Counted from the first letter of the stretch, positions 22,313-36,200 are shown. The stretch: 64,000 bases of DNA from Torymus aiolomorphi (GCA_036365515.1 CM070873.1:216241376-216305375); one strand, 5' to 3'. Notes: generated by a model from the sequence alone, not told the origin. Made by a program: numbers and translations.

Positions 22313-24859
22313 GCGATCCTCTCTTCTTTTTTTTTTCATTTTTTCCCCCTCACATTTTTTTTGTTTTATTTTAGAACGAGAGTTATATTTTACTAAATTG
22401 AATAATTTAACAATTAAAAAAACATGCAGGTGGAATGTGAGTGCTTTTTGTACTGAGGAATCAAAACGCGAGGTATATAACATTCATTGCTGCAGAATAT
22501 TCAGCGGTGCGGTTGTTTTAATACATTCGCTCATAAAAAGATTAAATCGATGGCTATAGAGGCAATGGAATATTCAATGTCGCACGATATATTTGAATTT
22601 ACTAGAATTAATTGAATTGATTAAAGCTAACGTGAGCACCGCGGTACAACTAGCAGGCATGGTTATTTTAGCATCTAACTGGAAACGAGATTGACGAATT
22701 TGTCTTGATTTTCGAACTTTCGAGTCTTAGCCAATACAATACACGAGTAGAAGCTTGGCTTCAAGCGATTAATAATGTAGAACTATTAGAAAGTTCAACT
22801 TCTTTTTGCAGAAAAAATTTCGAGAGCGTTGTTAAGGTGGTAAACAAAGAAAATAGAGGAGTCGGGAGGACGTATAGCCCGTGAACTAGGTCCCATTACG
22901 AGGAGACTAGCGCCCGCGTTCCATTATTCAAGATCCCGAGCTGGGGAGGCTGAGGCTCCGGCGGCGGCATCATCGATCACCCGAAATCACTTGCAAAAAC
23001 GACACTATTAATCCCTAACAACCTTGTTATGTTCCCTGTGGTGGCCATTCGTACGGAGCCTCTCGCGAAAACGCAAAGTTCTTCGGTGGCGCGGGGGCGA
23101 CCCGACCGCGACGTAGATACATCCTATACGCTGAAGCGGTTCTGAGGTTCTCGGCAAAAAGTTTCGAACGGGCCGGCAGCGACGGTCTCGGTGCAGTAGA
23201 AGCTGACTGGCTGGCTACTCGGCAGTTTGCTGCTCTGCGCCCGATAGGATCGGTCAATCTCCTTCGCAAGAACTCTCCAACTCCGGACTCTCTTTGGTCC
23301 GGGATCGATCATTAGGATGGCCAGCGCTATACTCTGTATCACGCCATCCAACTTTTGAGATACATGTGCGCCCGTTAAGCTATCTTATTAAATACCAAAC
23401 AACTTGGAGATGCGAAGGTAAGTCTTATTGCCGAAACTGGAAATTATACACTCTAGTGGATGCAAATTAAAATAATTGCAAAAATGTAACATTGTGCATC
23501 TTGGACATATGGAATAAAAAGGCAGGTAAAATATAGAACTAATGCCAAATTGATCTTTTAGAGAGTAAATAGAGAGATCATTCCTGGGGAATATTTTCTG
23601 TTCTGTGTACACATGTGCACATTCGGCAACAAGCACTGCTCGTAAAGGTGTAGAGTATACGATACACGCATAGTTCATGTCACGCTCTCTCTACAAACAA
23701 AGCTACAGGGTAGCGGGCGACGCTGGGAGCTTGCGCAAAATTGGGTTCCAGCCGGAAGTTTGCGGTGCTCTAGAGGAGTGTGAGCGAGCGCGTCGGAACG
23801 GATGCTCTCCCGTCTCTCTCTCGCTCCAGTTTAAGCGCATCACCGCTCGCAATGGCATCAGACAGGGGCGCATCCGCGCATCGCGTCGCCGTTCTCTCAC
23901 CCTCCATATATTTGACTAACGGGTTAACGCGCCTGGCCGAGCGAGCGCGCTAGGAGCCGCGCGCGCGCGGTGTACATACACGGCCGAAAGACGCAGAGAG
24001 GGAGGCGGGGAGGAATTGATATTGTTTGTTGTGCGGCGGCGCGCCAACATTGAAGCCGTGCCAAATTTATGCTAGCCGCGAACAGCTTGTCTCTATGGGC
24101 TCTATTGGCTTTTTCGAACGCTGTTGTGCCCCATACCGCAGGCAAAAAATCTTCATGATGCATTGACCTAAACGTGTGTATTATATTTCATCGATATATT
24201 CTTTCGCACATTTTGTAAAAGTAATAGTTTAGAGAACATTAATATTCACTTTATATATAAGTGAGATACAGGTTTACGACAGCTTTTTATTTTAAAAAGT
24301 AAAAATAATAATTAAAATAATAATTACTGAACTGCAGTACGTGAAGAGTAATATAACACGAAAATGAGAACCATTTCAAAAGCAAAGAATAAGTTAGAAG
24401 GCTGTATGGAAACAGTAGCTGTTGTTAAAATGAAGTAATATTACAATGGGAATGCATCAGCTATATTATCACAGTTAAAATTAAGGGGCAGCTGTTGTGA
24501 CGCATACTGTGACCAAAAAGACGATGATCTATTCGGACATTCCCTCATATGTGTACGTGAGAGTATTTATTTCATATCCGCTTGCATGCAAGGTAGCCTT
24601 TAGAACAAAATAAAAAATATCCGTACAGATTTGGTAGTTGCTTACAACAATTATACAAGAAATAAGACTTGGACAAGTAATGTCATGGGGGCTTTTTTAT
24701 AATTTCTTCTGTAGAATCAAATAACTTTATTAGCTTTACGAAGTAAAATTGTACTGAAACGATTAGAATTGAAAAAACGTTTTCCTAAAGGAATAATTCC
24801 TTACAATTTTGTAGCTAAACGTTCATTACGTGCAATATGCTGGTATACATAAAATATCG
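22313..24859. other. Non-coding stretch with large CpG-rich islands
   Basis: Islands at about 22860-23350 and 23680-24165 are GC-rich and open in many frames on both strands, without family resemblance. The flanks are AT-rich. They may be regulatory, but nothing in the sequence proves this. Confidence 0.35.
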
Positions 24860-25642
24860 TATCTCTCTAAATGTAAAATAGTAGAAGATGTACTATCCAA
24901 GAGTTAAAACTCGTGCACTGCCGAAATAGTGAATATCCACTCCGAAATAGTGGTCATCTACTATTTTAGTAGTGTATTAACTTTTTTAAAATAGTGAAAT
25001 TTAAGGTGGCTCATGCGTTTGGTGCCGTATCAAGTCGGGGCCCCGCAAGGGGCTATTTATTGTAAATAACTTCTAAATGTTCAAACAAAAAAAAGATTTT
25101 ATAAATAAGTAAAAACTTTGCTAATTTGTCGCTACATTTATATGACTGGTCGCAGTGCGGATGGGCAGTAGCACATTTGTAACGTTTATTGTTAATATCT
25201 TTTTTGTTTGGTCGTTAACCTATAATTCTAATGATATCATTAGATTCTTCACAAAAAAATCTTTAATTTCATATATTGTACATTAAAAACTGCTTTTTTA
25301 CAAGTTACTACGAAGCAATAAACTGTTCATTCCCATAAGGTTATGTGTTAAACGTACCTATTTATAAACTCAGTTTTTTCGATAATTTGGTCGTTGACCT
25401 ACAATTTTCTTAGTACAGATCGAAAGTTTAATGTCTAAAGAACATATTTGTTAAGTTTAAGATGTATCTGCTTTTTTATAAGAAATCGTATGAGCCACCT
25501 TAACTATTTTAAAAATGTTAATATACACTATTAGAGCAATGAATGTCCACTATTTCGGGGTGCCTATTCATTATTTCAGCAGTGCACGAGTTTTAACTCT
25601 TATAGATAGTGGATTTTCCACTATTTTACATTTAGAGAGATA
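24860..25642. mobile_element. TIR element with about 160-bp arms
   Basis: The left arm begins TATCTCTCTAAATGTAAAAT and runs to AAGGTGGCTCATGCG (about 25018). The right arm is its inverse, from CGTATGAGCCACCTT (about 25487) to ATTTTACATTTAGAGAGATA (25642). Landmarks GAGTTAAAACTCGTGCACTG and CCACTATTTCGG occur in both. TA lies at each outer edge. The roughly 460-base centre has no transposase, so the element is non-autonomous. Confidence 0.88.
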
Positions 25643-26299
25643 GTTATAACATTAAATACAAAGCTTTCTCTTTGAGAACTAGTCATTTTATCCAGCGTTC
25701 ATGAATACAAAAGTCGACTAGCTTTGTATATCTAAGACACTCTTCACGCTTTCTCTCCATGTGCCAACGGCGCGCGGCAGGTTACTAAACGGCCACGGAT
25801 TTACTCGGTCGGTGACTTTTCGCGATCTGATTCGCGCGACAAGTGCGAGGCCGCGACGGGTGCATCGGCTCGGCAAATTTCCCGAGTGTATTAGAGCGGC
25901 GGAGGCGTGTCGGACCCTCCACAGGAGAACTCGGCTCCTCTTTCGGCGAAGTAAGCAGAGTAGCGGTGGCGGCCGCGGCTTTGTGCGCTCGGAGAGGGCC
26001 GCAGCGAGTTTGATAATCGCTCCGAACGATTACAAACTTGTCGCGCTTAACGAGAAAGGAAGTAATTGGCACGTGCGCGACTCTTCAAGGAGCCCGGAGT
26101 TTCCCGGACACCTGCGAGTCCCTGCAACGAGCAATTTTCATGCGGCCGCCTGCATCACGAGAGAGGCCATCAACTTTGCGGGCGCTCCAAGCATCTAAGA
26201 AATTACAAGGATGTCGAGGTATAAGGACGCTTTTCATTATCTGACCAACGCCTTTTAATAATAAATTCTTCCGAATGAACCGAATCGAATTTTAAAAGG
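25643..26299. other. CpG-rich island
   Basis: Positions 25750-26220 are CpG-rich, open in several frames, and without recognisable protein similarity. Confidence 0.35.
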
Positions 26300-26500
26300 C
26301 ATTTTGTAAAAAAGTACCATTTTCACTTCCGGCTCAAAAACGCGAATGTGGTATTTTCGGCCCGGGTATGATGAAAAATAGTATACGCATCACGGGAGAA
26401 AAATTGGTCAGCCCACATTTCGCGTTTGCCACTTACACAAACTGTAGACTGTCCAAGTTTTTTCCTGCCTTTGCCTAGATGCGTAATATACTATATTCTT
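26300..26500. repeat. Relative of the 4844-5253 palindromic element
   Basis: It shares GGCTCAAAAACGCGAATGTG and GGTATTTTCGGCCCGGGTAT-like sequence with about 4898-4940. AATAGTATACGCATC (26376) faces GATGCGTAATATACTAT (to about 26494). The inner words (ACTGTCCAAG next to CACAAACTG) match about 5070-5090 in inverted order. This copy is truncated or rearranged at its left. Confidence 0.75.
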
Positions 26501-26504
26501 GTGA

Positions 26505-26580
26505 TACGTATCCGTAAAGTACGACTTTACAGCTGCAAAACAGGCCGTAAAATACGTACTTTACGGACAAGTATGACAAA
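26505..26580. repeat. Short palindrome CCGTAAAGTACG
   Basis: CCGTAAAGTACGACTTTACAG faces CGTAAAATACGTACTTTACGG across about 15 bases. It adjoins the preceding element and may belong to it. Confidence 0.55.
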
Positions 26581-29500
26581 AAATATAATTATATCAATTT
26601 TATAATGAATAACACAAATGTCGAAAAATAAAATAGAATTGTTCTAATTTAAACAATCATTATGGCACTCTTAAATATTTAGTTACAAACGAAAAGTAAA
26701 AGTAATTTTGTAGGAATAATGCAATCATTGATGGTATATGAATAATCGATTTTATCGTAACTCATATTACTGCATGTATACACCTATGAACAACAAACAA
26801 ACAATATAGTCTTTAAATGTTATATTTAATATTTGAATTTAAAATAACATTTAAATAGAATAGTAGCAAATAATTAAATACTTGATTTTATTTAAAGTAA
26901 AATAATGAATAAAATAGTCATTAATTTGTTGATTGAATATTTCAAATAATAATAATGTACATTCTCACGCTGAAATGTATTACGGCATCGAGGTGTGATG
27001 CTAACCTGCGAAGTATTTGCCTGGGATGCGTGCAGTGAGGAAAAGTATATCTCTTCTCCTGTCGTTTCTTCGCTGTTCGTCGCCGCGGGAGACGCGGAAA
27101 GGAAATAGAGGGAGAGAGACGGCGCGCGATAAAAAGACCGGGTGACGCGCGCGTCATATAATGCAACGGCTGCGGAGGCGGACATAAGTGAAAATACGCA
27201 AAGCCGGGACAGTGAGAGCGACCTCGTGAGAAATTCCTCTCGTGCGTCAGCGTCTCATATTTCGCATTATGCTCGGCTCGCACTTTGGCCGCGACGTGAA
27301 AGAACTGCTTCGTTTAGAGCCCGTCTATGGAGGGCGTTATGTGTCAGACGCCCGCATACATGCTCGTCCGCAAAATTAATTCGGGCCTTCTTCCTTCATC
27401 TCATCCCGTGGCCCGACACTGCTAAAGTCAAACAGGTCTTTTACGGTCGCTTTTTTTTGTTTAATAGATTCGTTTGAAAATTTTGCGGAACATAAAAATG
27501 AGGATATTGTGTGTTCGTGTATATATATGAAAAGGAGTTTAGTTGAACGGATTTATTTAAATATGTTTAAATGTACGAGAATATTCATGAAAAGTCAATA
27601 AAAAATGTATGCTCTTTATAAAAGAATTTCAGATGTATGTAATCGAATGGAACAAAAATATTGGTGCGATCAAGCTACCAAACCTATGTGATTTGAAGTT
27701 GTTAATTAGTGTTTGTTAATACGCCATTCTGATCATTCGATGCATTACAATACTTTGGCTAATTATTTTCTCGTTCTTGCTAGCCCTCGGTTGTCTCCCT
27801 TTTTCATCGTTCTCCACTTTCATTTCCTTGCTTTTCCACACTTCTCACGGTTCAAATAATCTAGACTGTTTTGCCGTGGGTTTTTCGCAGATCTCGGTCA
27901 ATTTCAAAAAAGCCTTTTTCTAAAGAACCCGGTTTATATTTCTTGCTCGAGGGGTCTTTGCAATTTTGACGTTTTTGTGCGGAATTTGTCAAGCGTGAAA
28001 GACTCTACTATCAATGGCAGAGAACAAATACAACATAGTTTATTACGTGTTAACAGAATGGGAAATTAAGTAAAGAAAACTGCAAAAGCTTTCATAAGCG
28101 TAATTATTTTTTTAGAGCAATTTGTAGGAATAATTAAAAAAATCCACTAATTTCACAAGTGTTAAAATAAGTGAAGCACGTAGTTGCGTATATATTAAGT
28201 TTTGTGGCTATTGTCAATAGAAAATGTACTGTCTAAGGCTAGCCCTTATATTTTTGAATAGCCGTTAAACCATACAAAACCGATTTACGCCGAATAAGAA
28301 CACAAACAACAGCGGTGCGTAAAAAAGAATCTATCGGTACTTGAAACGAAAGCCAACACCGCGACCATCGACAAATATTGACGAAAGTTCAGTGAGGGAG
28401 TGGCGCGCGCGAAGCGGGAGTGAGAGAGAGGAGTGAGTGAACACGCGGACAACCGCTGCGGCTAGTCATTTTTTAGGCTGTCCGGCGTATAACGGCGAAG
28501 CAAATGCCGCTGCGGCGGACTCGCTCTCACGCGCGGAGAGGATCATTACCATAAACGATCGGAAGTTTCACACGGTGCGCGCGCGCGCGGCGGCGTCCTG
28601 CGCCCGCGGCCCGGCGGATAGCCTACGAAATTTAATTCCCGTAATCGAATAATCGCTGTCGAACGTCCAATGTTGACGTAATCGCGTTTGCATATCGGGC
28701 CAACTTAGGGCCGGCGACGTCGCTACACGATCGGACGGGCCACATATAGCGCCGCTCGAATGCACCCTTATCGCGTTCGGCCGTCTCTGCGTGCTCCCAC
28801 CCTCCCTCGAGCAGCCTGTAACCTATACTATAATACGCGCCCGATTGAGCACTGTTACCATGCCAGCTTAGAGAGCACAGCTGCAGCTGCGCGCCCTGAC
28901 AGACGATCCGATCTCTCAGCCTCTTGTGTCCATTGCTTCAGGACTGCTTCGGCGTCTTGTCTTGTTTTTTTATTCTGCTCTCTACTCTTATGTCAAATTA
29001 CGCGCAGTTCTTCTCTTTTATAGTATCATAGGAAAATGTTCATTTCCAAATTGAAGTGAAAGAAAAAGTACTTGACACGCGGTAACTATATGTAAAATGG
29101 TAATTTACTAATGTGCACAATCGTTAAAAAAAATGTATTTCTCAATATATTTGTCACGTGATACGGTTGATTCGTGACATTATCTAACATCTGAACTCGT
29201 TAATGACTGCATGAACTCGTGGATCACTGGCTAGTGGATCGACCATTGGGTATAGTCCTCCCTTGTCGTTCAAAATTGTTCTCTCTGGTAGTTTCCTGTT
29301 CTCTAAAGCTTCTGCTGGCCTCATTCTCTTTCTTAAAGGCTTGCGCGTTTTTCTGGCCTCTATCTTTTTCTTTAGGCCAAATTTGATCTCAGTTTCTCTC
29401 TTTAGTCTTCTGCATCACCTTTTGGTGCTAATGTCTCCTATCTTCCTACTCATCTTTGAGTGGGGATCGACTGCACGTGGAAGTTGGCAGTTCTCCCGTC

Positions 29501-30111
29501 ACCTATTCTGCATTTTATCTCGTCTCGCCCGATTAACAGAATCGCATTTTCTTACAGCGTTGATGCATTGTACTTTCAGGCTTTCTCGACCCTTCTAGTG
29601 CTAATTCGCAAACTTGTTTATACGCGATCGAGCTTGACTATGGAAAACCTTCAACCATAACGTTTCACTTTTATATTTTGATGAAAATTAATGTAAACCA
29701 TTGAAATTAGTACTTCATTTTACGGGAATAAATATAACAGTGGTTGAGGAATAAATATGAATTTGTTGAAATTGTTAGTTGATCCAAGCTTTGGACTGTA
29801 AAAGAGGATGCTCGTTGTTATTTATATAATTTAATGAGGAATGAAGGGCGTAAAATGAAAATTTGTTCCTAAGTGTGCGTAAAATGCCATTTTACGACCC
29901 GCAATACGATGAATACAATCGAATTTACCGCCCCCTATTATTGAAAAATATTGTTCACAACGCGCGTATAAAATTTTCTACCTTCGCAAAAGGTACATAT
30001 TAAACTAATTAAATAGATATGATTTTCAACTGATAAGAATTTTTCCGTCGGTCTTACAGTCTTAAAAATTAAATTAAAATAATTAATATTTATGGCAGTC
30101 AGATTACCCTT
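26581..30111. other. Non-coding stretch with CpG-rich islands
   Basis: Islands lie at about 26990-27420 and 28370-29020. The rest is AT-rich. The + strand frame at 29263-29598 is Phe/Leu-rich and its complement is basic. I cannot assign either to a family, though the complement could be a decayed mobile-element ORF. Confidence 0.3.
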
Positions 30112-30262
30112 GTTTATAATCACCCCCGCAGAATCTGAAATAAAAACTTAATTAAAACCTGGAAAAAACTTTGTTAGCAAAGGACGACCTGACTGCCCCC
30201 CACCACCAAATTGCCCAACGTTTCGAGCCCGCTCCGGCTCCTCCTCAGGGAGTTGATAGTAA
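30112..30262 (-). mobile_element. Repeat fragment carrying a hammerhead-like motif
   Basis: Read on the minus strand, this begins near a CTGAGGAG motif and continues through GAAACGTTGGGCAATTTGG, a G-rich stretch, and TTTTTATTTCAGATTCTGCG. From memory this arrangement is common in invertebrate genomes and is reminiscent of the untranslated ends of Penelope-like or similar elements. That link is recall-based inference. No coding part of such an element is present. Confidence 0.45.
30217..30248 (-). ncRNA. Hammerhead-like motif (second family)
   Basis: On the minus strand: CTGAGGAG, then a 5-bp stem GAGCC/GGCTC around a 6-base loop, then GAAACGTT. This fits CTGANGA, stem II, GAAA, NUH. The possible stem I is only about 3 bp (TCC/GGG), so activity is unproven. 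Confidence 0.4.
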
Positions 30263-31350
30263 ATTGCAGTCGACACAAGTAATATTTTTAATAGATATGA
30301 TTTTGTATATAAATTTTACATATATCGAACTTGTGTGAATAAAGAGCAGATAAATGTTTTACATATTTTAAATAGGTTTATCAGTTTTAAAATTTATATT
30401 TTGATATCGTAAATAACGAAAGGATAAATCTAGTCTAGAATAAGGTATATAAATAAAACGTAAATAAAAATGCCGTTATTTAACTATTTAAAGATATTGA
30501 TTATATTTCCATTTATTTATATAATATATCGGTCGAATGTAAACGTTTCATCGTTGATTAGTCAATTTAGAAGAGTGCTCTTACATAATAATTGTTACAG
30601 GTAGATAGAGATTTCAATTCTTACTATTATGTTAATGGCAGAATTAAACTAACTGGTTGCTCGTTTAAGAAGTCATATAAAAGAAAAGTCTAGATTAGAG
30701 TAAAAGGTCTAGATTATTGATTTTTTGTGTACACATTGAAAAAACAAACGGGTTTTTTGTCTTTTGCAAAATGTATGTTTTTGAATTCTTGCTTTGGATT
30801 TAAGTCTGAACAGTAATTAAAAAATAAAGAGCAATGTGAAAAGCGAAGTATTGAAGTAATTAAACGAATGTGTTAATTTTCATTTGAGAACTGCACTATA
30901 TTTCAATTCATACGATAATTAAAGATTATTGATTCAATACGACTTACACGTCGAATATCGTCGTTACGCGAGTGAGAAAGAGAGAACTGGAAGTTCATTT
31001 TTAGCATCAAACAAGCGTAAACCAACTGATATGTTGAATTTAATTGCGATATGAACCAATCAGACGTTTCAGTTTTATTTCCCGTTTATATTCGAAATTT
31101 AAGAGTCCATTGAAAATGTGAAACGACCGTAGTGAATGATTACAATAAGAATCGAAGATATAACTTAACGTTCGTACACGTGCATCGTGTGTCAATTAAC
31201 AGGATGAATGCCCGCAGCAAAAGGAACATGTAACAAGTTAACGTTGTCCGTTTTATTTTTATCTTGTCTCTCAAAGTGCAAATGTACAAATAAAGAGTTT
31301 GCGCTAATTAATAGTAGCAAAATTCACATTTAATATACGGACAAAAGTTT
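30263..31350. other. AT-rich non-coding stretch
   Basis: Nothing recognisable. Confidence 0.4.
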
Positions 31351-31955
31351 CCTGGTGGAGACTGACTTTATTATTTGCCTAATAAATAGCTAGTTTTAGT
31401 GGGGTATAGGCAAAAACTAGCCACTTTTTTTGTCTATTTCTGTGTATCGATGAAACGATTTTTCCAACATTATTCGACCAATTAATAGATTGAAAATAGA
31501 AAAACTTTTTTTAAAGATGTCCACAAGCTTGTTCTTAACTATTTCAAAGGTATTAAAATTGGGGAGAAAAAGAAACGGTTGGTCAGTTTTTTTAGTTAGG
31601 AAATGGCTAGTAGAAGGCTTGTTCTGACGACGAGGAGTGAGAGAGACGGAATCTAATAGAAAAATATGGGTTTCAGTTAATATCTAAGAACGGAGTGTTA
31701 TAAATGTTTTTTTAGGCTGTGTTTATTGTTTACATTTTTGTAAGCTATCTGTTACAAGTGAATGCTCTTAAATGTAATGTCAAGTCTATGAGTAAATTTA
31801 AATTGAATATTTTGAGGTTATGCCATTCTACTTCCAATCTATTAAATGGGCGGATAATAGGGGAAAAAGCGTTTCAACATGGCCATAAACTAGCCATTTA
31901 TTCTAGCTATTTACTGACTTTCTGATCATTTCGTAATAGATAAATTTCTACCAGG
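31351..31955. mobile_element. TIR element, CCTGGTGGA ends (uninterrupted copy)
   Basis: The outer ends CCTGGTGGA / TCTACCAGG are inverted. Further inside, AATAGCTAGTTTTAG and CAAAAACTAGCC face GGCCATAAACTAGCC and TTCTAGCTATTTACTGAC. Internal words (GATGAAACGATTTTTC, CACAAGCTTGTTCTTAA, TCTATTAAATGG, AAAGCGTTTCA) recur in the element at 41221, proving one family. There is no transposase. Confidence 0.85.
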
Positions 31956-33113
31956 GACACCAGGGTTGTTTTTTTTTTTATTTGTCAAAGTTCGTAAAAC
32001 GCATTTTTTAATTAACTTCACATTTAGGTAAATTGACATTTATTACTTTTATAAAGATTAATAAAATTACAGAATACCAAACATGATTAATCAAGGACAT
32101 CGCGAAAAATCACAACAAATCGCTAAATCGACATCATTTTGAAGGCTCTAGTCTTCTTTTGTGATTTTTTGCCATTTTCAATTTTTTTCGCTCTTTTTTG
32201 TACTTTAATGTTCATGCGTGTCTTGTAAAATTTGTGCAGGCCTTTGGGAGCTTAGTATTGGCTAATCATCAGAGACTGCTTTTCGATGTGATCAAAATAC
32301 ATTTTTATTACATTGGCTCTGATATATTAGTACTACTATTTTAACTTGGTTAAGATTAATCAATGGAGACTATTTTCAAGCTATTTATAATGTACTGTTA
32401 TTTCTTAAAAATGCAAAAATATTCTGTCAATTTACTGACACTTAACTCCCTTAAATCAAATTTATTCCTCCATTATAATATAATCTATTGATTCTATTGA
32501 TCGTGTTATTTATTAATTAAATATTTAATTATTGTGATTATTGATATAGTCATCTAATAATATTGAAAACATCACACATCTATAAAGCTTAGTTTATTTA
32601 CATGTTCAATACTTTAACTAGTGGCGTGTCAACTATAACCGTGTACAGCAGTTATTTATATTTATATTGTCTCTATAAATAAAGTTGCTTATTATTTGTG
32701 TACACCTCAGTAAATTATTTATTGCAATTCTTTTATCTTTAAAATTAATAAAGGTTTTTTTTATAAACAACCTTTGTGTTTAATAATTTTTTTATAAAAA
32801 AATGCAAATATGTTTTTGAAATTATAGTATAGTAAATGAAATTACGTTGGCACTTTAGTAACTGATCTTTGTCAAAACTAACTTTGAACATTTACTGAAA
32901 ATTTTGCTTAGAACCTCAGTACAGTTTGCTGTTTTCCTAATTCGGTTGAGATTTATGGGTAAAAGTTAACCGAGTGACAAATTCGAAATAATAAAGATTT
33001 GTGTACTGTCAATTAGTGACAGCTGAGGAAATATCTCCTTGGCAACCAGGATTTCTCAATCCACCACTTACACGAATGATATTATTATACGATTAAATTA
33101 GTTGACAAAATAT
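31956..33113. other. AT-rich non-coding stretch
   Basis: No gene or clear element seen. Confidence 0.4.
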
Positions 33114-33274
33114 ATTACCCGATTAAAAAAAATTTGTGGGATATACTGTATGGCCTGAATTCGGCTCAGGCGCCGGGGCCGCATATCTTCCGTATATTGG
33201 CCCATAATATATTGCCCATACTTTTCCAACACTGTAGGCAATGTATTACCCACAAATTTTTTTACGCGGGTAAG
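33114..33274. mobile_element. Small TIR element, TTACCC ends
   Basis: TTACCCGATTAAAAAAAATT, then TGTGGG, is inverted at the right as CCCACAAATTTTTTTACGCG, then GGTAA. About 160 bases. Two further ATATTG-CCCATA / TATTGGCCCATA words lie within. A MITE. Confidence 0.75.
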
Positions 33275-36200
33275 TAAGTTGCAATATTTCATCTATGTAT
33301 TGTATCATTTTGAATAGTTTCATCAAAGTAGTTGATAAAGTGATATTTCGAGACTTATGAAATTTTCTATGTGGGGTAAGCCGTACCGAAAGGCCATGTT
33401 ATTTTTAACATTTACTAAAGTTTAATTTGAATTCCCATAAAAATAATTCACACAAGAGAAAACTAATAAACATTAGAGCGCAAGGACAGACGCATCATTC
33501 GAAGTTCGTTGTCCGCGATACAAGCAGTAGTGGATCAGCCAGTCTTCGCAAGCTTGCCAGTTGTACCCACACTAGATCCGATCTAGCTTACGTCGCGAGA
33601 GATAACCCGCAGGAGTGGTTAAGCACGCCCTTCTTGCTCAAGTAGCCATTAGAAAGATCGTGGCACGACGTTCTCGAGATGTAGTCGCCTGGTCTATGAA
33701 TTTTGTGCAGGCTCAGTTGCGTGTGCGTGCGTCCCAGTCAATTACAGCAGACGGCGGGAGTCCAGCTTCTATTGCTGCGGAGTGGCTCGCGCAGAGTATT
33801 ATGGCTCGCGTGTAGATCGCCGGTGAATCCAGTCCCTGGAGAAGCGCGCTTGAGACTTTCTTCCACTTTTCGCATTAGGCTGGCCAGAAGTGAATTAATT
33901 CCGAGCAAGGCTATAGACTTATTTTATCTTTGAATTAAGAGGGCATTTCAGACATTGATTGTATCATAAAATAATTCTATAAAATGCGTATGTAAATGTG
34001 AAAATTCAATCCTTTTAGTTTAATTACTAAATCTTTTTAATTATTTGCAGTTTAAGTTGTTAGTACGTTAAATATAGGGAAAAGTTTCACCCTCATGAAC
34101 GTTGCATAAAGCTGGCCAGTACGCGGTTCTCACATGCATCTGACGATATGTGACGGCATCGAACAGTTATGGTTAGATGTAAAATACCATTTTATTTAAC
34201 ATATTTTGTGCCCAATATTTTAAATGAGGAATTCACAAATTTACATTAGAATTTAGTATTGCAACAACAATCATATTATTAAACAGTACTTTTCGTACCT
34301 AGGGTGTAAAATTGGGCAACTCTCTTCCCTATTAGATATATATTTCCGACAACTTTATTTGATGAAGTATATAGTTGTTAAGCAAAGTAATATGTATATA
34401 CGTGGTTCTTTTTTTTTATTTATTGGAATGAAGAATATGGCGCATATATAGTTTGCGCTAAATTTGAATAACGTACAGTCCATTAACTCATACGATAACA
34501 TTATAGTAAGTAGCACTAAAGTTTAGCGAAGGGAGAGGGGAGGGAGAAAAGCTTATGCAGGTGAAGTCGCAAGACAGATAAAGACATAAGGCGCGGAGTA
34601 GCATTAAGAAGGGGGGGGGGGGCTGCGCGCACGCCCAGCGAAAGACGGAACAAGAGGGAAATAACGGCGGGAAGTAGACGATAAAGATTGCACGAGCAAG
34701 AAAAAGAGATTGCATCAGTCGTATACGGATGGGCTTAGGTATACGCTGCGGATTCCGAAAACTCTCGCTGCTGCTGCTGCTGGTTCCGCTGTACTCACGG
34801 GACGACGGTAGTCGTAGTGCTGTAGCAACCCCCTCTGCCCCTTCTTCCTCCTTTGTTTACGTTGTCTTACTTCCAATGGGCTTTGCAGATTTTACGATAT
34901 TACTTTTGGGATTGTAATGTGAGAATTGCGATACACGCAGCCAGATTCGGGCAACAGCTAACGCTGTCTACTCCTAAGTTTCTATCTTCGGCGCTTGGTT
35001 TCTGTTTTGGAACAAGAAAATGGGCTTTTTAATAAATTTTCGATTTCCTCAGTATTGAATAATAGCGAAACTAAAGTACACTGCACCTTTCGGGTATATT
35101 GTATTATATTTTTTCTTGTTTCTCCAATTTATAAGCACTGCATTTGTGACTACAAGGCTTAAGTCGAATTCTTATACAAAAGGGCGCATTAAAAATTTTT
35201 CATAACTTTTGAACGTGCTATTTATTTCCTTCTTTTAACTGAAGTGCCTATATTCGCCATGAAAGATTTTATTTATGTTTTTTCGAATGATAATTAAAAA
35301 GACTGTGAGCATCGTTGTTTAATCTGAAAGGCTAAAATTACCCCAAAATCTCTTTTTCCCGCGGCACGAGAATAATTCGCCAACGAACTGGAACGTCGAG
35401 TTGGTTCGCGTTGGAGAAAAAGAGAGCCACAGCCGAAAAGGCCTTTCCGCGGCGCGCGCACATCCAGCGCCAAAATAGGTCGAAAGAAAAGAAAACATCA
35501 CGTAGAGACGGAAAAAGGACACATCTTTTGTGCGCGCGCGGCTGCTCTACTGCAGCCAATTTTTTAGCCCGCCCCCCAGATCTCCCGTTATTTTTCGCAT
35601 TCGGTGCCACGACGAGAAGCTTTTCATCTCCTCGTTCTTTTTTTTTTTGTAAGCCCCATGGCCCGTGAATCGAATGCGCGCTTGCGTCCTTTATTTACGT
35701 TTTTTTTCCAAAGCAGATCATCGGGGGCTGCGCAACGCCGCTACTATGATATAAAGCCGCGGAACGAAAAGAAGCCAAAGGCCGCAGTAGAAAAAGGAGC
35801 GGGCGCCCGTGAGAAAGAGCGGCGACGGAAATAATCAGGAAAGTTTTAAATATATTCGTTCTCTCTCTCGGCCGTGCTCTTTTCTTCCTCGTGCTCGACG
35901 CGCGTCACTGCGACCGTCTCACTCCACCACTCGTCCTCGGCTTCTCCTTTTCACACTCGGCGTTGAATCATCTTCAGCACGACTCTCTCTCTCTCTCTCT
36001 CATCCTCTCTCGAGGAGAGAACGTCTTGAGGAACGGCGGACCGAGACTCGCCAGCAGCCTTAGTAAAAATACACAGCGCTTTTAAATTTGGCCGAATTAA
36101 CCTGCTTGGTTCTCTTGGCTCAAGCTGCAGCGACTTTCCGCGAGTAAATTCTTTCAAGTTGTGTCCGGCCAATACATCTGCTTATTTATACTCGTTTCTC

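Noticed and set aside
29263..29598. 111-residue Phe/Leu-rich frame, and a basic frame on its complement
   Set aside because: Could be mobile-element relic, but I could not match any motif.
34729..34917. Frame with a signal-peptide-like start (Leu run)
   Set aside because: The Leu run is a CTG trinucleotide repeat. No donor, continuation or homology supports an exon.
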